DNA of 11,066 nt, taken from NCBI GenBank assembly GCA_028822575.1, contig JAPKDN010000058.1:1-11066 (forward strand), read 5' to 3'. The notes below the pieces were generated by a model. It worked only from the letters and a program-made list of their open reading frames with translations, did no database searches and was not told where the DNA came from. This stretch comes from Alphaproteobacteria bacterium. GTDB lineage: Bacteria; Pseudomonadota; Alphaproteobacteria; Thalassobaculales; Thalassobaculaceae. The translations under genes and the position numbers were made by a program. Of this stretch, positions 1 to 7,734 are shown piece by piece (positions within the stretch are counted from its first letter, which is position 1; every line of letters begins with the position of its first letter).

Positions 1-174
1 CATAGCCCAAATCCCTACACCACCATCGATGTCGCCCACTCCGGCATTTCAGACGGTCGACCGGCCAAACACGAACCGCGTCTTTACGCCGACTTGATCC
101 ATGAATTTTTCAGCGCGAATTACTTCCATCAAAAAGATCATGGTACGATCAAGATGGAAAATCGTTACGACTAA
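1..174 (+). CDS. 3' end of an unidentified gene (partial, C-terminal 57 residues)
   Basis: Frame 1 is open from the first base of the window and ends at TAA (172-174), giving 57 residues that start HSPNPYTTIDVAHSG and end in KMENRYD. The stretch is polar and aromatic-rich (LYADLIHEFFSANYFHQ), with no membrane segment, so it looks like the C-terminus of a soluble protein. The absence of stops and the amino-acid composition support a real coding end. I do not recognise the family from this tail and assign no function. The start lies outside the window. No clear terminator hairpin with a T tract follows the stop. The next thing downstream is a decayed RidA gene on the opposite strand. Confidence 0.6.
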   Translation, partial: HSPNPYTTIDVAHSGISDGRPAKHEPRLYADLIHEFFSANYFHQKDHGTIKMENRYD

Positions 175-203
175 TTCGGATCAGCGCACGGTTTGGATTG
201 CCG

Positions 204-599
204 CTAACCTCCACTTCCGATGACTGCGATGGCTTCTACCTCGACCAAAAGCTCGCGCTTTATCAGCGCTGACATCTCTTACGCCAGGCTGGCGGGTACA
301 CCGTTTGAAAAGGCTGTCGTTTGTGCCTTGCCAAACTCTCCATATGCCGAAATTTAATTCAAAAACGTGGTGATATTGATGACATCGACCATCGAAGCGC
401 TGGTGCTCGCGAGAGCTTCCTCGATGTTGACGAATACCTATTTGGATTTCTCTTACACGCCCCCGGCTCTAACAATATAGCCTGGTCTGTTAAATGCTAC
501 GGAGCTGGACCGGTAAACTGTATTCTCGACCGTCACGCCCGTGGAAATATGCAACATTTTCGTCTAAGCCCAATCGGGATCAACGCGTTCCTATTTCAT
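204..599 (-). pseudogene. RidA/YjgF-family (enamine/imine deaminase) pseudogene with six nonsense codons
   Basis: Reading the minus strand from ATG (597-599) to TAG (204-206) gives 131 collinear codons that follow the RidA family end to end: an N-terminal DPDW...KMLHIS segment, NTVY, VFVNIEEAL, VINITTFL, a degenerate PAR region (PASLA) and the C-terminal LLVEVEAIAVIG signature. Six codons are stops: codon 3 (TAG, 591-593), 12 (TAG, 564-566), 49 (TAA, 453-455), 54 (TAG, 438-440), 82 (TAA, 354-356) and 107 (TAA, 279-281). There is no insertion or deletion. Intact RidA proteins hydrolyse reactive enamines/imines made by PLP enzymes, using an arginine in a PAR(S/T) motif; here that position (codon 104) is serine, and the usual SGQ motif reads SSS (codons 31-33). 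Both changes argue for a dead gene rather than readthrough. Length matches the family (about 130 residues). Homology is seen by eye; the pseudogene call is an inference but strong. Confidence 0.85.
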
Positions 600-1007
600 T
601 AATTCTTCTCTGATGAGGCTTTACGGTTGGGTGAGCACTGGGCCAAGCAACGCCATGAGGTGGGCGATAGGTTGTATTGCTGGCTCTATTTCACTGTTTC
701 CCGGCGGTATGCCGGTTTCTTTGAGCAAGGCACGCGACCAAGCCTGTTGTTGGCATTATTCGCCGTTTCAAGGCCTCGCCCCGATATTGGCGCGCGTCAT
801 TCTGGAATTGCTTTCTTGATTTTGCGTATGCGAAGTACTATTAATTGGCGTGTATTGCGTCGCAACAATTTGTTGGATTTCGGCGGAGTGCTTCTCGCCT
901 GATTGAGTACCATCGTCGAGCGTTTCTGGATCGCTACTTCCCAAACCGCTGAAACGCAAACGGACCGGTCCACATCGGTGGTCGCTTGCCGTTGGAGCCT
1001 CTTTGTT
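600..1007. other. Gene-poor interval; leader region of the SulP operon
   Basis: About 400 bases lie between the RidA pseudogene and the SulP start. Short open frames exist (for example plus strand 627-902), but none has a convincing ribosome site or a family I recognise, and the sequence is more AT-rich than its neighbours. The interval must carry the promoter of the downstream operon. A weak sigma-70-like candidate is TTGATT (816-821) and TATTAA (839-844), 17 bases apart, each matching consensus at four of six positions. That assignment is tentative. Given the dead gene next door, this may be further decayed coding sequence beyond recognition. Confidence 0.4.
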
Positions 1008-2516
1008 ATGATTAGTCTTTCCCTGTTGAATTCGAGGGCCCTGTCGAGATCGCGAACCGAGTGGTTTGGCAATATCCGGGGGGATCTTCTTGCGGGGTTG
1101 GTCGTGGCCTTGGCATTGATCCCCGAGGCGATCGCGTTCTCGATCATCGCCGGGGTCGACCCCAAGGTTGGGCTCTACGCGTCGTTCTCAATCGCGGTGA
1201 TCACCGCTATCGTCGGCGGTCGGCCGGGGATGATTTCGGCGGCGACTGCCGCGACGGCGGTGCTGATGGTGACGTTGGTGAGGGACCACGGGTTGCAGTA
1301 CCTGCTCGCGACCACGGTGTTGGTCGGTTTGATCCAGATCGCTGCTGGGGCGTTGCGCCTGGGAACGGTGATGCGGTTTGTCTCACGCTCGGTGATGACT
1401 GGTTTCGTGAACGCGTTGGCGATCCTGATTTTCATGGCCCAGTTGCCAGAGCTGACCAATGTGCCGCCACTGACCTATGCGATGGTCGCCGGCGGTCTGG
1501 CGATCATTTACCTGTTGCCGCGGGTCACCAAGGTCGTGCCATCGCCATTAATCTGTATCATCGTCTTAACTGCTCTGTGCATTGGTTTGGATCTGAATGT
1601 TCGGACCGTCGAGGATATGGGCCAGTTGCCGGCTACCCTGCCGATATTCCTGCTGCCGGACATCCCGCTGACTTTCGAGACATTGTGGATCATTCTTCCC
1701 TATGCCTCGGCGATCGCGGCGGTGGGGCTGCTGGAATCGCTAATGACCGCGTCAATTATTGATGAGTTGACGGATACCACCGGCGACAAGAATCGCGAAT
1801 GCGTCGGCCAGGGCGTGGCCAACTGCGCCACCGGCTTTATTGGTGGCATGGCTGGTTGCGCGATGATAGGCCAATCGGTTATCAACGTGAAATCTGGTGG
1901 CCGAGGGCGACTGTCGTCGCTATGCGCGGGGGTTTTCCTGCTAATCTTCTGCGTCGGCCTTGGGGATTGGGTGAAGCAGATACCGATGGCGGCGCTTGTC
2001 GCGATCATGATTATGGTTTCCATTGGTACCTTCAGTTGGGCCTCGATCCGCGACTTGAAAGTGCACCCGCGTAGCTCATCGATTGTCATGCTCGCGACTG
2101 TCGCGGCGGTTGTGGCGACCCATAACCTGGCGATCGGCGTTCTGCTGGGCGTGTTGTTGTCGGGGATCTTCTTCGCCGGTAAGATCGCGCAGATCTTCGG
2201 TCTGACATCGACCTTGTCCGAGGATGGGCTGGAGAGAACCTATTTCGTTCGGGGACAGGTGTTTTTCGCGTCGGTTGACGAGTTCTTGGCGGCCTTCGAC
2301 TTTAAGGAAGTCCTCGAGACCGTGACAATCGACGTCAGCCACGCGCATATTTGGGATATCTCCAGCGTTGCGGCGTTAGATACCGTGGTGTTGAAGTTTC
2401 GCCGCGAGGGGGCCAAGGTCGTTATTATCGGGCTCAACGAGGCGAGCGAGACCATCGTCGACAAGCTGGCGGTACACGACAAGCCCGGCGCGCTCGACCA
2501 ACTCGCGGTCCATTGA
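1008..2516 (+). CDS. SulP family inorganic anion (BicA-like, possibly bicarbonate) transporter with STAS domain
   Basis: A 502-residue inner-membrane protein of the SulP/SLC26 family, which moves sulfate, bicarbonate or related anions by secondary transport. The membrane domain covers about residues 25-395, with many hydrophobic helices, the N-terminal [16 protein letters not shown] segment and the family hallmark [20 protein letters not shown] at about 279-298, which resembles BicA-type members. A cytoplasmic STAS domain follows at about 405-490 ([20 protein letters not shown]). I chose ATG 1008 because GGAG at 994-997 sits about ten bases upstream and the protein then begins close to the first conserved part. 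The frame stays open back to a TTG at 903, but those extra 35 residues look non-coding. The universal stress protein gene starts 11 bases after the stop, so the two are probably co-transcribed. Family assignment is firm. Bicarbonate as the substrate is only suggested by similarity; sulfate is the alternative. Confidence 0.9.
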   Translation: MISLSLLNSRALSRSRTEWFGNIRGDLLAGLVVALALIPEAIAFSIIAGVDPKVGLYASFSIAVITAIVGGRPGMISAATAATAVLMVTLVRDHGLQYLLATTVLVGLIQIAAGALRLGTVMRFVSRSVMTGFVNALAILIFMAQLPELTNVPPLTYAMVAGGLAIIYLLPRVTKVVPSPLICIIVLTALCIGLDLNVRTVEDMGQLPATLPIFLLPDIPLTFETLWIILPYASAIAAVGLLESLMTASIIDELTDTTGDKNRECVGQGVANCATGFIGGMAGCAMIGQSVINVKSGGRGRLSSLCAGVFLLIFCVGLGDWVKQIPMAALVAIMIMVSIGTFSWASIRDLKVHPRSSSIVMLATVAAVVATHNLAIGVLLGVLLSGIFFAGKIAQIFGLTSTLSEDGLERTYFVRGQVFFASVDEFLAAFDFKEVLETVTIDVSHAHIWDISSVAALDTVVLKFRREGAKVVIIGLNEASETIVDKLAVHDKPGALDQLAVH

Positions 2517-2527
2517 GGGAGATAGAT

Positions 2528-3381
2528 ATGACTAAGCTCATGGCTTTGGTCGACGGGTCGATCTATTCTCAAAGTGTCTGCGACCACGTGGCTTGGGCGG
2601 GTGGTGGGGCGACGTCTCGGTTCGCCTGCTGCATGTCCTCGGGCGTCGCGGGGCGTCCAGTGCGCCTGCCAATCTAAGCGGCACGCTGGAAGTTGATGGG
2701 CGGGAGGCCCTGTTGGATGAGTTAGCTAGCCTGGACGAACAGCAGGCGCAACTCGCCCAGCGTCGTGGCCGGATCATCCTGGAGGAAGCCAAGGGGCGGC
2801 TTGAGGAAGCCGGCGTCGGCGAAGTCGTGATGACCTTGCGGAATGATGACCTAATCGAGACGACGCTCGAATTCGAGGCCGACGCCGATCTCATCGTGAT
2901 CGGAAAGCGGGGGGAGGCGGCGGATTTCGCCAAGCTTCACCTGGGTTCGAACTTGGAACGCGTGGTCCGGTCTAGCTCGAAGCCCGTCCTCGTGGCGGCA
3001 CGGGCGTTCAAACCTATCAAGCGTTTTCTCGTCGCCTTCGACGGTGGTACCAGCGCCACCAAGGCGGTCTATCATATCGCCCATAACGCCGTATTTTCGG
3101 GGCTTGAAGGTCAGCTGCTGATGGTGGGCTCGGATACAGCCGAGGCGCGCTCCAAACTCGACAAAGCGGTTAGTATGCTCAAGGCCGGGGGGCTTTCGGT
3201 CCAGGCGGACGTGGTATCCGGGCAGGCCGACAAAGTCATCACCAGCCGGGTCGAGGAGGCAGGAATAGATCTGCTCGTCATGGGAGCCTACGGGCATTCA
3301 CGGATCCGCAGTCTGATCATCGGTTCGACCACCACCGAGATGATCCGGTCTTGCCTGATACCGGTGATGCTGTTCCGGTAA
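2528..3381 (+). CDS. Tandem-domain universal stress protein (UspA family), frameshifted near the 5' end
   Basis: The gene begins at ATG 2528 behind a strong ribosome site (GGGAGA) and reads MTKLMALVDGSIYSQSV, the typical first strand of a Usp domain with its nucleotide-binding aspartate. Near 2606-2609 (GGGG) the family match moves to another frame, continuing GDVSVRLLHVLGRRG and staying open to TAA at 3379-3381. Restoring one G gives about 284 residues, the usual size of a two-domain Usp. Domain 1 ends with a loose G-2x-G-10x-GS nucleotide-binding motif (GKRGEAADF...LGSN). Domain 2 has the canonical G-2x-G-9x-G(S/T) motif (GAYGHSRIRSLIIGST). Such proteins bind ATP or AMP and modulate stress responses or partner membrane proteins. 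It follows the SulP gene by 11 bases, suggesting a regulatory partner of the transporter. The lesion may be a real mutation, a slippage site or a sequence error. Without it, translation from ATG 2528 would leave the family frame after about 26 residues. Confidence 0.85.
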
Positions 3382-3394
3382 GGCCGCTGGACGG

Positions 3395-4363
3395 TCAGAC
3401 GATCTGATTGAGCAGCTCGGTCTCGCCGCGCTCAAGCCGGCTGATGTTCTCCATAAGGATGTCTAGAACGTTATCCTCATAGAGCCGGGTTTCTCCGGCG
3501 GTATGCGGGGTGAGAAGCACATTCTCCATTTCCCAAAGTGGGGAGGTAACCGGCAAAGGCTCTGGGTCGGTGACGTCTATCCCGGCGGCCATTATCTCGC
3601 CATTGTTTAAAGCGTTGATCAGATCCGCTTCGACCACGCAGCCGCCGCGCGCCACATTGATCAGATAGGCTGATGGCTTCATCGCCGACAGTGCTGCCGC
3701 GTCGATCATGCCTCGAGTTTCCGGCGTGAGAGGGCAGCACAGGACCACCAGATCCGCCTCGGCGACACGCGCCAGTTTCTCTGGCATCGCGTGCACCGCG
3801 TCGAAGGTGGGATCAGCCTCCGCGATTTTGCGGCGCATTCCGATCACCCGCATGCCGAATGCCTTGCCGAGCCTGGCAACCTTGGCGCCAATCTGGCCCG
3901 CGCCGATCACCAGCATAGTCTTGCCGGTCAGCTCCTCCTCGCGGGCGGAAATGTTGGTGTTCATGCCGCGCCAGACCTTGTTATGCTGGGCATCGCGGCA
4001 GAGGTGAATTTGGCGTGATAGGCTGAGGATCATCGACATGGCGTGCTCGGCGACGGCATTGGTGTTGACGCCGCGCCCGTTGGCCAGGCGGATGCCCTTG
4101 GCGCGGATCGCCTCGGTATCGAATTGATCGAATCCGGCGCCGCAGACCTGAATGAACTTCAGTCGCTTGGCCTTTTCCAGAAATTCGTTCCGCCAGAAAC
4201 CGGTTGATATAAAGACGTCGGCCTCCGGGACCCGAACCGCAGTATCCTCGGGCGTCCAGGAGGTGAAGTTGGCGATGCCGGTGTTCCGTTGGGCGAATTG
4301 TGCTTCGAATTGATAGGCTATATGGGCGAACTGAATAACCAGTTCTGAGCGAGAGGGGAACAT
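3395..4363 (-). CDS. D-2-hydroxyacid dehydrogenase (NAD-binding)
   Basis: A 322-residue cytoplasmic oxidoreductase of the D-isomer-specific 2-hydroxyacid dehydrogenase family, which interconverts a 2-oxoacid and a D-2-hydroxyacid with NAD(P)H. The Rossmann motif GAGQIG lies at 154-159 (LVIGAGQIGAKVARLG). The catalytic triad is visible: R239 in NVARGG, E268 in TDPEP and H287 in LTPHTAGE. Length is normal for the family. ATG 4363 is the only start near the N-terminus, because an in-frame TAA lies a few codons upstream; no strong ribosome site is visible. It is the last gene of a probable operon, 42 bases behind the ketopantoate-reductase-family gene, and converges on the stress protein gene with only 13 bases between the stops. 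The substrate cannot be read from sequence; glyoxylate, hydroxypyruvate or a branched 2-oxoacid are all possible. Residues after the second domain match the family to the end, so nothing is truncated. Confidence 0.92.
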   Translation of the reverse strand: MFPSRSELVIQFAHIAYQFEAQFAQRNTGIANFTSWTPEDTAVRVPEADVFISTGFWRNEFLEKAKRLKFIQVCGAGFDQFDTEAIRAKGIRLANGRGVNTNAVAEHAMSMILSLSRQIHLCRDAQHNKVWRGMNTNISAREEELTGKTMLVIGAGQIGAKVARLGKAFGMRVIGMRRKIAEADPTFDAVHAMPEKLARVAEADLVVLCCPLTPETRGMIDAAALSAMKPSAYLINVARGGCVVEADLINALNNGEIMAAGIDVTDPEPLPVTSPLWEMENVLLTPHTAGETRLYEDNVLDILMENISRLERGETELLNQIV

Positions 4364-4405
4364 CGATGGATCCGTTTATTATTGGCTCAGGAAACCTTCT
4401 CGTGA

Positions 4406-5335
4406 CTACGGCAACTCCGGCGCCCCGTTCTCGTGCGGCGCCAGGGCGGCGTAGACTGCGCGGTTCATTGGCGTGTCGACGCCACAAGTAACGCCGAGCT
4501 GGGCGACGGAACCGTTCAATGCCCTGGCTTCGAGTTTCTCGCCACGCTCCAACGCCGCCAGGATCGAGGCCTTCATCGCGGGCGGCAGCATATCCAGCAC
4601 GGCCATGGTTCTTTCTACTTGGTCCTCTGGCAACGGTTTGTTCAAGGCGCGGGCGACGGCAACCCCTTCGCCCGCCAATTCGACCATCAACGAGCGGGAC
4701 GCAGGATCGGAACGGCAATTCCCAAGTGGCAGACGAGTCAGGCAATTGGCGCCGGCCAGGGTGCAGATCATCACGAATTTCTGCCAAAGCTCGCGTTCGA
4801 TGCTCTCGGGAACGGGCGCGTCAATCCCTGCATCGGCGCAGGCTTGCCGGAAAGCGAGGACGCGGGGGCTGGCGCTATCATCCATCTCGCCAACACGCAG
4901 GATCTGCATGGTCGCGAAATGTCGGACCAAGCCGGGTGCCTCGATAAGCGCGCTGATATTCGCGACACCTCCCAGAACATGGTCTGGGCCGAGGACGCGT
5001 TGCAGGATCTCCATATGCGCGATGCCGTTCAGGAAAGGAATAACCCCGGTGTCGGGGCCTACGACTGGCTTGATCAGCTCGGCGGCGGATTCGGTGTCGT
5101 AAGCCTTCACGCAGAACAGGATAATATCCGCAACCCCGAGATCGGCGGGATTGTCGCTGGCCTTAGCGGGTTGGATGGTCACGTCGCCATGCTCACTCAG
5201 AACCTTGAGGCCATTGGCCTTGATGGCGGCGAGGTGAGCGCCTCGGGCAACGAAGCCGACGTCATGTCCCACCGCAGCAAGCCGCGCGCCAAAATATCCA
5301 CCGACGCCGCCGGTTCCCATCACGATGATTTTCAT
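4406..5335 (-). CDS. 2-dehydropantoate 2-reductase family (PanE/ApbA-like) oxidoreductase
   Basis: A 309-residue cytoplasmic protein of the ketopantoate reductase family, which reduces a 2-oxoacid such as ketopantoate with NADPH. The N-terminal dinucleotide motif GTGGVGGYFG is at 7-16. The family residues are present: K77 (FCVKAYD), N103 (FLNGIAH), K186 (LWQKFVM) and an acidic residue near E269 in KLEARALNG, followed by the GVDTPMN segment close to the C-terminus. The start ATG overlaps the stop of the upstream MFS gene as ATGA, which suggests translational coupling; GGAG lies about 11 bases upstream. Its setting between a transporter and a hydroxyacid dehydrogenase suggests a catabolic or salvage 2-oxoacid reductase rather than the pantothenate biosynthetic enzyme; that is an inference, so no panE symbol is given. 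Family assignment is firm. Confidence 0.92.
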   Translation of the reverse strand: MKIIVMGTGGVGGYFGARLAAVGHDVGFVARGAHLAAIKANGLKVLSEHGDVTIQPAKASDNPADLGVADIILFCVKAYDTESAAELIKPVVGPDTGVIPFLNGIAHMEILQRVLGPDHVLGGVANISALIEAPGLVRHFATMQILRVGEMDDSASPRVLAFRQACADAGIDAPVPESIERELWQKFVMICTLAGANCLTRLPLGNCRSDPASRSLMVELAGEGVAVARALNKPLPEDQVERTMAVLDMLPPAMKASILAALERGEKLEARALNGSVAQLGVTCGVDTPMNRAVYAALAPHENGAPELP

Positions 5336-6555
5336 GTCTCGGATTCTCCATGGTTCGACGCGCTGGGTTGGTTTAATTTCCTAGGCGCGCGCAATAGTAG
5401 AAAAGCTGGTATCAGGGCGACGGTTCCAACAGTCAAGAACCCGGCAACATAATCTTCTGTCATCGCCACCATGGCGCTGAATACCGCCGGGCCGATCGCC
5501 ACGCCCAGGAATGTGAAGGCCGAGACCCCGCCGGTTGCCCTGGCGACCTCTGGGCCGGGCATCACCCGTGCGATTTCGCCGATATATACACCATTCCAGC
5601 CGGCCGCGACGATACCCGCACCAAGCGAGACCACCCACAACAGCGGGCGGGGCCAACTATCATCTAACGCGGCCAGGGCCAGCCCGCAGCCGAAGATCAG
5701 AAATCCGATGAGGGATAGCAGAGGACGAGCGGGCAGGACACGATCACTGATCCAGCCGAGAAAGGGGCGGCCGATGACTCCGCCAACATGCATGATAGAG
5801 AAGGTGGCGCCCGCGGTTACCGGATCAAGACCGCCGCGTTCGACCAGGACAACGACATAGAACGTAAACAACGAGAGCTGCATCATCGCATAGACGAAAG
5901 ACGCCAGCGCGAGTGGTCGAAGCCTCGAGTCGGCCAAGACCATTCGGATCGCCGCCAGGGTTTCCGTCGGGCGGATGCTTTGCGTGGGATCACGATCGTC
6001 ATCGAAACGATTTCTGAGCGTCTGGAGGCCCATGGTGATCAGTATCAGGAAACCGATGACGGCCGCTACTCCCCATTGCCAGCCGCGTTCCGCCGCTATC
6101 ACCGGGACCGTCAGGCCAATCAGAAAGCCACCGATAGGTACACCGGTTTGCTTGAGCGAGAACACTAAGCCTCGATTTTCGCGCGGGATCGTGCGGGCCA
6201 ACAAATGGCTCGCCGCTGGTGTCGCCACGCCATAGCCCATACCCGCCGCGAACGCGCCTATCAGGACGGCGGGAACCCAACCGCCCAGAGAGACCGCAAG
6301 ACCAATAACGCCCATCAGCATGGCGATCTGACTGGTTCTGATTGAGCCATATCGACCGATGACCGACCCGGCGAGCGAAGTAAAAACAATCGCGCCCATG
6401 AATACCGTCGCTGAATAGAGCCCGACCTGGCTGGCCTCGATCTTCATATCGGTGGCGATTTGCGGCGCCAGCACGGGAACCGTCATGACCGCCATGGCGA
6501 TCGCGACCTGGGCTGCCATCATCGCGGTAAGAGCGAGACCGGCGTTGCGATCCAT
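5332..6555 (-). CDS. MFS transporter (12 predicted membrane segments)
   Basis: A 407-residue inner-membrane protein of the major facilitator superfamily, driving uptake or export of a small solute by an ion gradient. Hydrophobic helices span about residues 8-180 and 210-400, separated by a charged central loop (RNRFDDDRDP, about 181-190), giving two six-helix halves. Motif A is recognisable after helix 2 (GSVIGRYGSIR, 63-73) and is partly repeated in the second half (GWISDRVLPAR, about 267-277). A conserved LKQTGVPIGG segment lies at 134-143. ATG 6555 is the most upstream start, with an in-frame TGA just before it; the ribosome site is poor. It overlaps the ketopantoate-reductase-family gene by four bases, so the two are probably made together, and the likely cargo is an organic acid handled by the following dehydrogenases. 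The specific substrate is unknown. Confidence 0.9.
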   Translation of the reverse strand: MDRNAGLALTAMMAAQVAIAMAVMTVPVLAPQIATDMKIEASQVGLYSATVFMGAIVFTSLAGSVIGRYGSIRTSQIAMLMGVIGLAVSLGGWVPAVLIGAFAAGMGYGVATPAASHLLARTIPRENRGLVFSLKQTGVPIGGFLIGLTVPVIAAERGWQWGVAAVIGFLILITMGLQTLRNRFDDDRDPTQSIRPTETLAAIRMVLADSRLRPLALASFVYAMMQLSLFTFYVVVLVERGGLDPVTAGATFSIMHVGGVIGRPFLGWISDRVLPARPLLSLIGFLIFGCGLALAALDDSWPRPLLWVVSLGAGIVAAGWNGVYIGEIARVMPGPEVARATGGVSAFTFLGVAIGPAVFSAMVAMTEDYVAGFLTVGTVALIPAFLLLRAPRKLNQPSASNHGESET

Positions 6556-6629
6556 TATGCAGTCATTTCAGGAGGCCAAGGTTTGCACGGTTTGGATACG
6601 GGCACGTTGTAGCTCCATTTATTTCCATC

Positions 6630-6649
6630 GCGCCAACGAAATTTGGCGC
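6630..6649. repeat. Perfect inverted repeat upstream of the MFS operon (candidate operator)
   Basis: Arms GCGCCAA (6630-6636) and TTGGCGC (6643-6649) flank a 6-base AT-rich spacer (6637-6642). The repeat lies 75 bases before the MFS start in the 252-base gap between the SDR gene and the MFS gene. No T tract follows on either strand, so an operator for a dimeric regulator fits better than a terminator. This gap contains no convincing gene. Confidence 0.4.
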
Positions 6650-6807
6650 TAATCCTCGGTGTGACAGCGTGGAAGACGCGCGGTCCAACGGAGCCCAGGA
6701 GGCGTCCTGCGGGTGAGCACCAGTGTTCGCCGGCGCGCCGAAATCGAAGGCGCGGACCGGGGCGAACCCAAACCACCGGCGTGTCCGTCTAATCGTGGTG
6801 AAAGGTC

Positions 6808-7599
6808 CTAAACAACCGGGCTGCGGCCGCCATCGACATTGATCGCCACGCCGGAGAGGTAACTGGCCCGGTCCGAGGCCATGAAACAGGCGATATCTGC
6901 GAACTCCTGGGCTCTGCCAACGCGCCCCAACGGAATTTTGTTGGCGTCGGACATGTCTTGCAGAAAGTCCTCATAGCTTTTGTCGGTGCCGACAGTCTGA
7001 TGCCGGACCTCGTGTTGGTTGCTGTCGATTAATCCGACGAGCAGCGCATTGACCAGCACGTTGTGCGGCGCTGCCTCTCCGGCCAGAACCTTGGTCAGCG
7101 CCATTCCGGCGGCCCGGCTGACCGCAGTCGGCGCGCCCTCGGCGGCGGGCGCCTTGGCGCCGGTATTGAGGACGTTGATGATCCGGCCCCATCCGCGTTC
7201 CTGCATGCCCGGCAGCACCAAGCGCGCCAGACGAATCGCGGCGAATAGCTTGAGATCGAGATCGTTTTGCCAAAGCTCGTCGCTGACCTGCAGGAACGGG
7301 CCGCGTTGTGAAGTGCCGGCGTTGTTGACGAGAATATCGATTGGGCCGAGCTGTTCGGTGACCGTTGTGTGCAATGCCTCGCATTGATCCGCCTTGCTGA
7401 CGTCACAGGCATGGGCAACGACTTTGTTGCCGCCGCCGGCGGCTTGAACCTCTTGGCGCGCGACCTCGAGAGCCTCCGTGCCTCGCGCCGTTAGCGCGAC
7501 CGACGCGCCAGATTCGGCGAAACGCACCGCCATTGCCTTGCCGAGGCCAAGACTACTGCCGGTGATCAAGGCGACTTTCCCGTCCAGGCGAACGTCCAT
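6808..7599 (-). CDS. SDR family protein lacking the canonical catalytic tetrad
   Basis: A 263-residue protein with the classical short-chain dehydrogenase/reductase fold: the cofactor motif TGSSLGLG (13-20), an aspartate in ACDVS (D66), NNAG (92-95) and the C-terminal SGVAINVDGG segment (249-258). Start ATG 7599 is well supported by GGGAGG a few bases upstream on the minus strand. The odd part is the active site. Aligning by spacing, the tetrad Asn-Ser-Tyr-Lys becomes K117, N145, T158 and R162, so YxxxK reads TAVSR. The flanking APTAVSRAAGMALTKVLAGE block is otherwise well formed, so this is not a frameshift. I recall similar sequences annotated simply as SDR proteins in other bacteria, so it may be a divergent subfamily that binds nucleotide but does not carry out standard ketoreduction. 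It is upstream of, and may belong with, the MFS cassette, although 252 bases separate them. A probable stand-alone promoter region lies in the 135 bases before it. Confidence 0.88.
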   Translation of the reverse strand: MDVRLDGKVALITGSSLGLGKAMAVRFAESGASVALTARGTEALEVARQEVQAAGGGNKVVAHACDVSKADQCEALHTTVTEQLGPIDILVNNAGTSQRGPFLQVSDELWQNDLDLKLFAAIRLARLVLPGMQERGWGRIINVLNTGAKAPAAEGAPTAVSRAAGMALTKVLAGEAAPHNVLVNALLVGLIDSNQHEVRHQTVGTDKSYEDFLQDMSDANKIPLGRVGRAQEFADIACFMASDRASYLSGVAINVDGGRSPVV

Positions 7600-7734
7600 G
7601 CTTTCCTCCCAGATAATCTGTTCCAGTTACTTTGCGGCGCTTGAAATGGTTGGATCCAAGGGGCACCGCCGCTTCGGCGCGATCCTATTCAACTGGTGCG
7701 ATCGTGGATAGCCCGAAGAGATTGGCGGCGACAC

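Noticed and set aside
204..599. Reading the RidA stops as glutamine (TAA/TAG recoding)
   Set aside because: All six stops are TAA or TAG and Gln would fit several, but neighbouring genes end normally with TAA or TAG (for example 172-174, 3379-3381, 7735-7737), and the catalytic arginine and SGQ motif are lost.
321..602. Plus-strand open frame of 93 codons
   Set aside because: It is the antisense of the RidA pseudogene, which explains the sequence better.
613..902. Overlapping plus-strand open frames (68 and 91 codons)
   Set aside because: No recognisable family, no clear ribosome site, and biased composition suggests chance frames in a decayed interval.
903..1007. N-terminal extension of the SulP protein from TTG 903
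   Set aside because: The 35 extra residues do not resemble the family, and ATG 1008 has a ribosome site at good spacing.
3382..3394. Possible bidirectional terminator between the convergent stress protein and dehydrogenase genes
   Set aside because: The 13-base gap and its flanks show no stable hairpin with a T tract on either strand.
4433..5452. Long plus-strand open frame of 339 codons
   Set aside because: It is antisense to the ketopantoate-reductase-family gene and MFS 3' end, which carry all the expected family motifs.
6555..6776. Minus-strand 73-codon frame just upstream of the MFS gene (TAATG junction)
   Set aside because: The product is Arg/Trp/Pro-rich without a domain, and the frame covers the inverted repeat and expected promoter region.
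7610..7620. Short palindrome CAGAT-A-ATCTG beside the SDR ribosome site
   Set aside because: Eleven bases is too short to call an operator without conservation data.
7667..7679. GC-rich hairpin (CGCCG, 3-base loop, CGGCG) after the amidotransferase gene
   Set aside because: The stem is only five pairs and no T tract follows on the minus strand, so a terminator is not supported.
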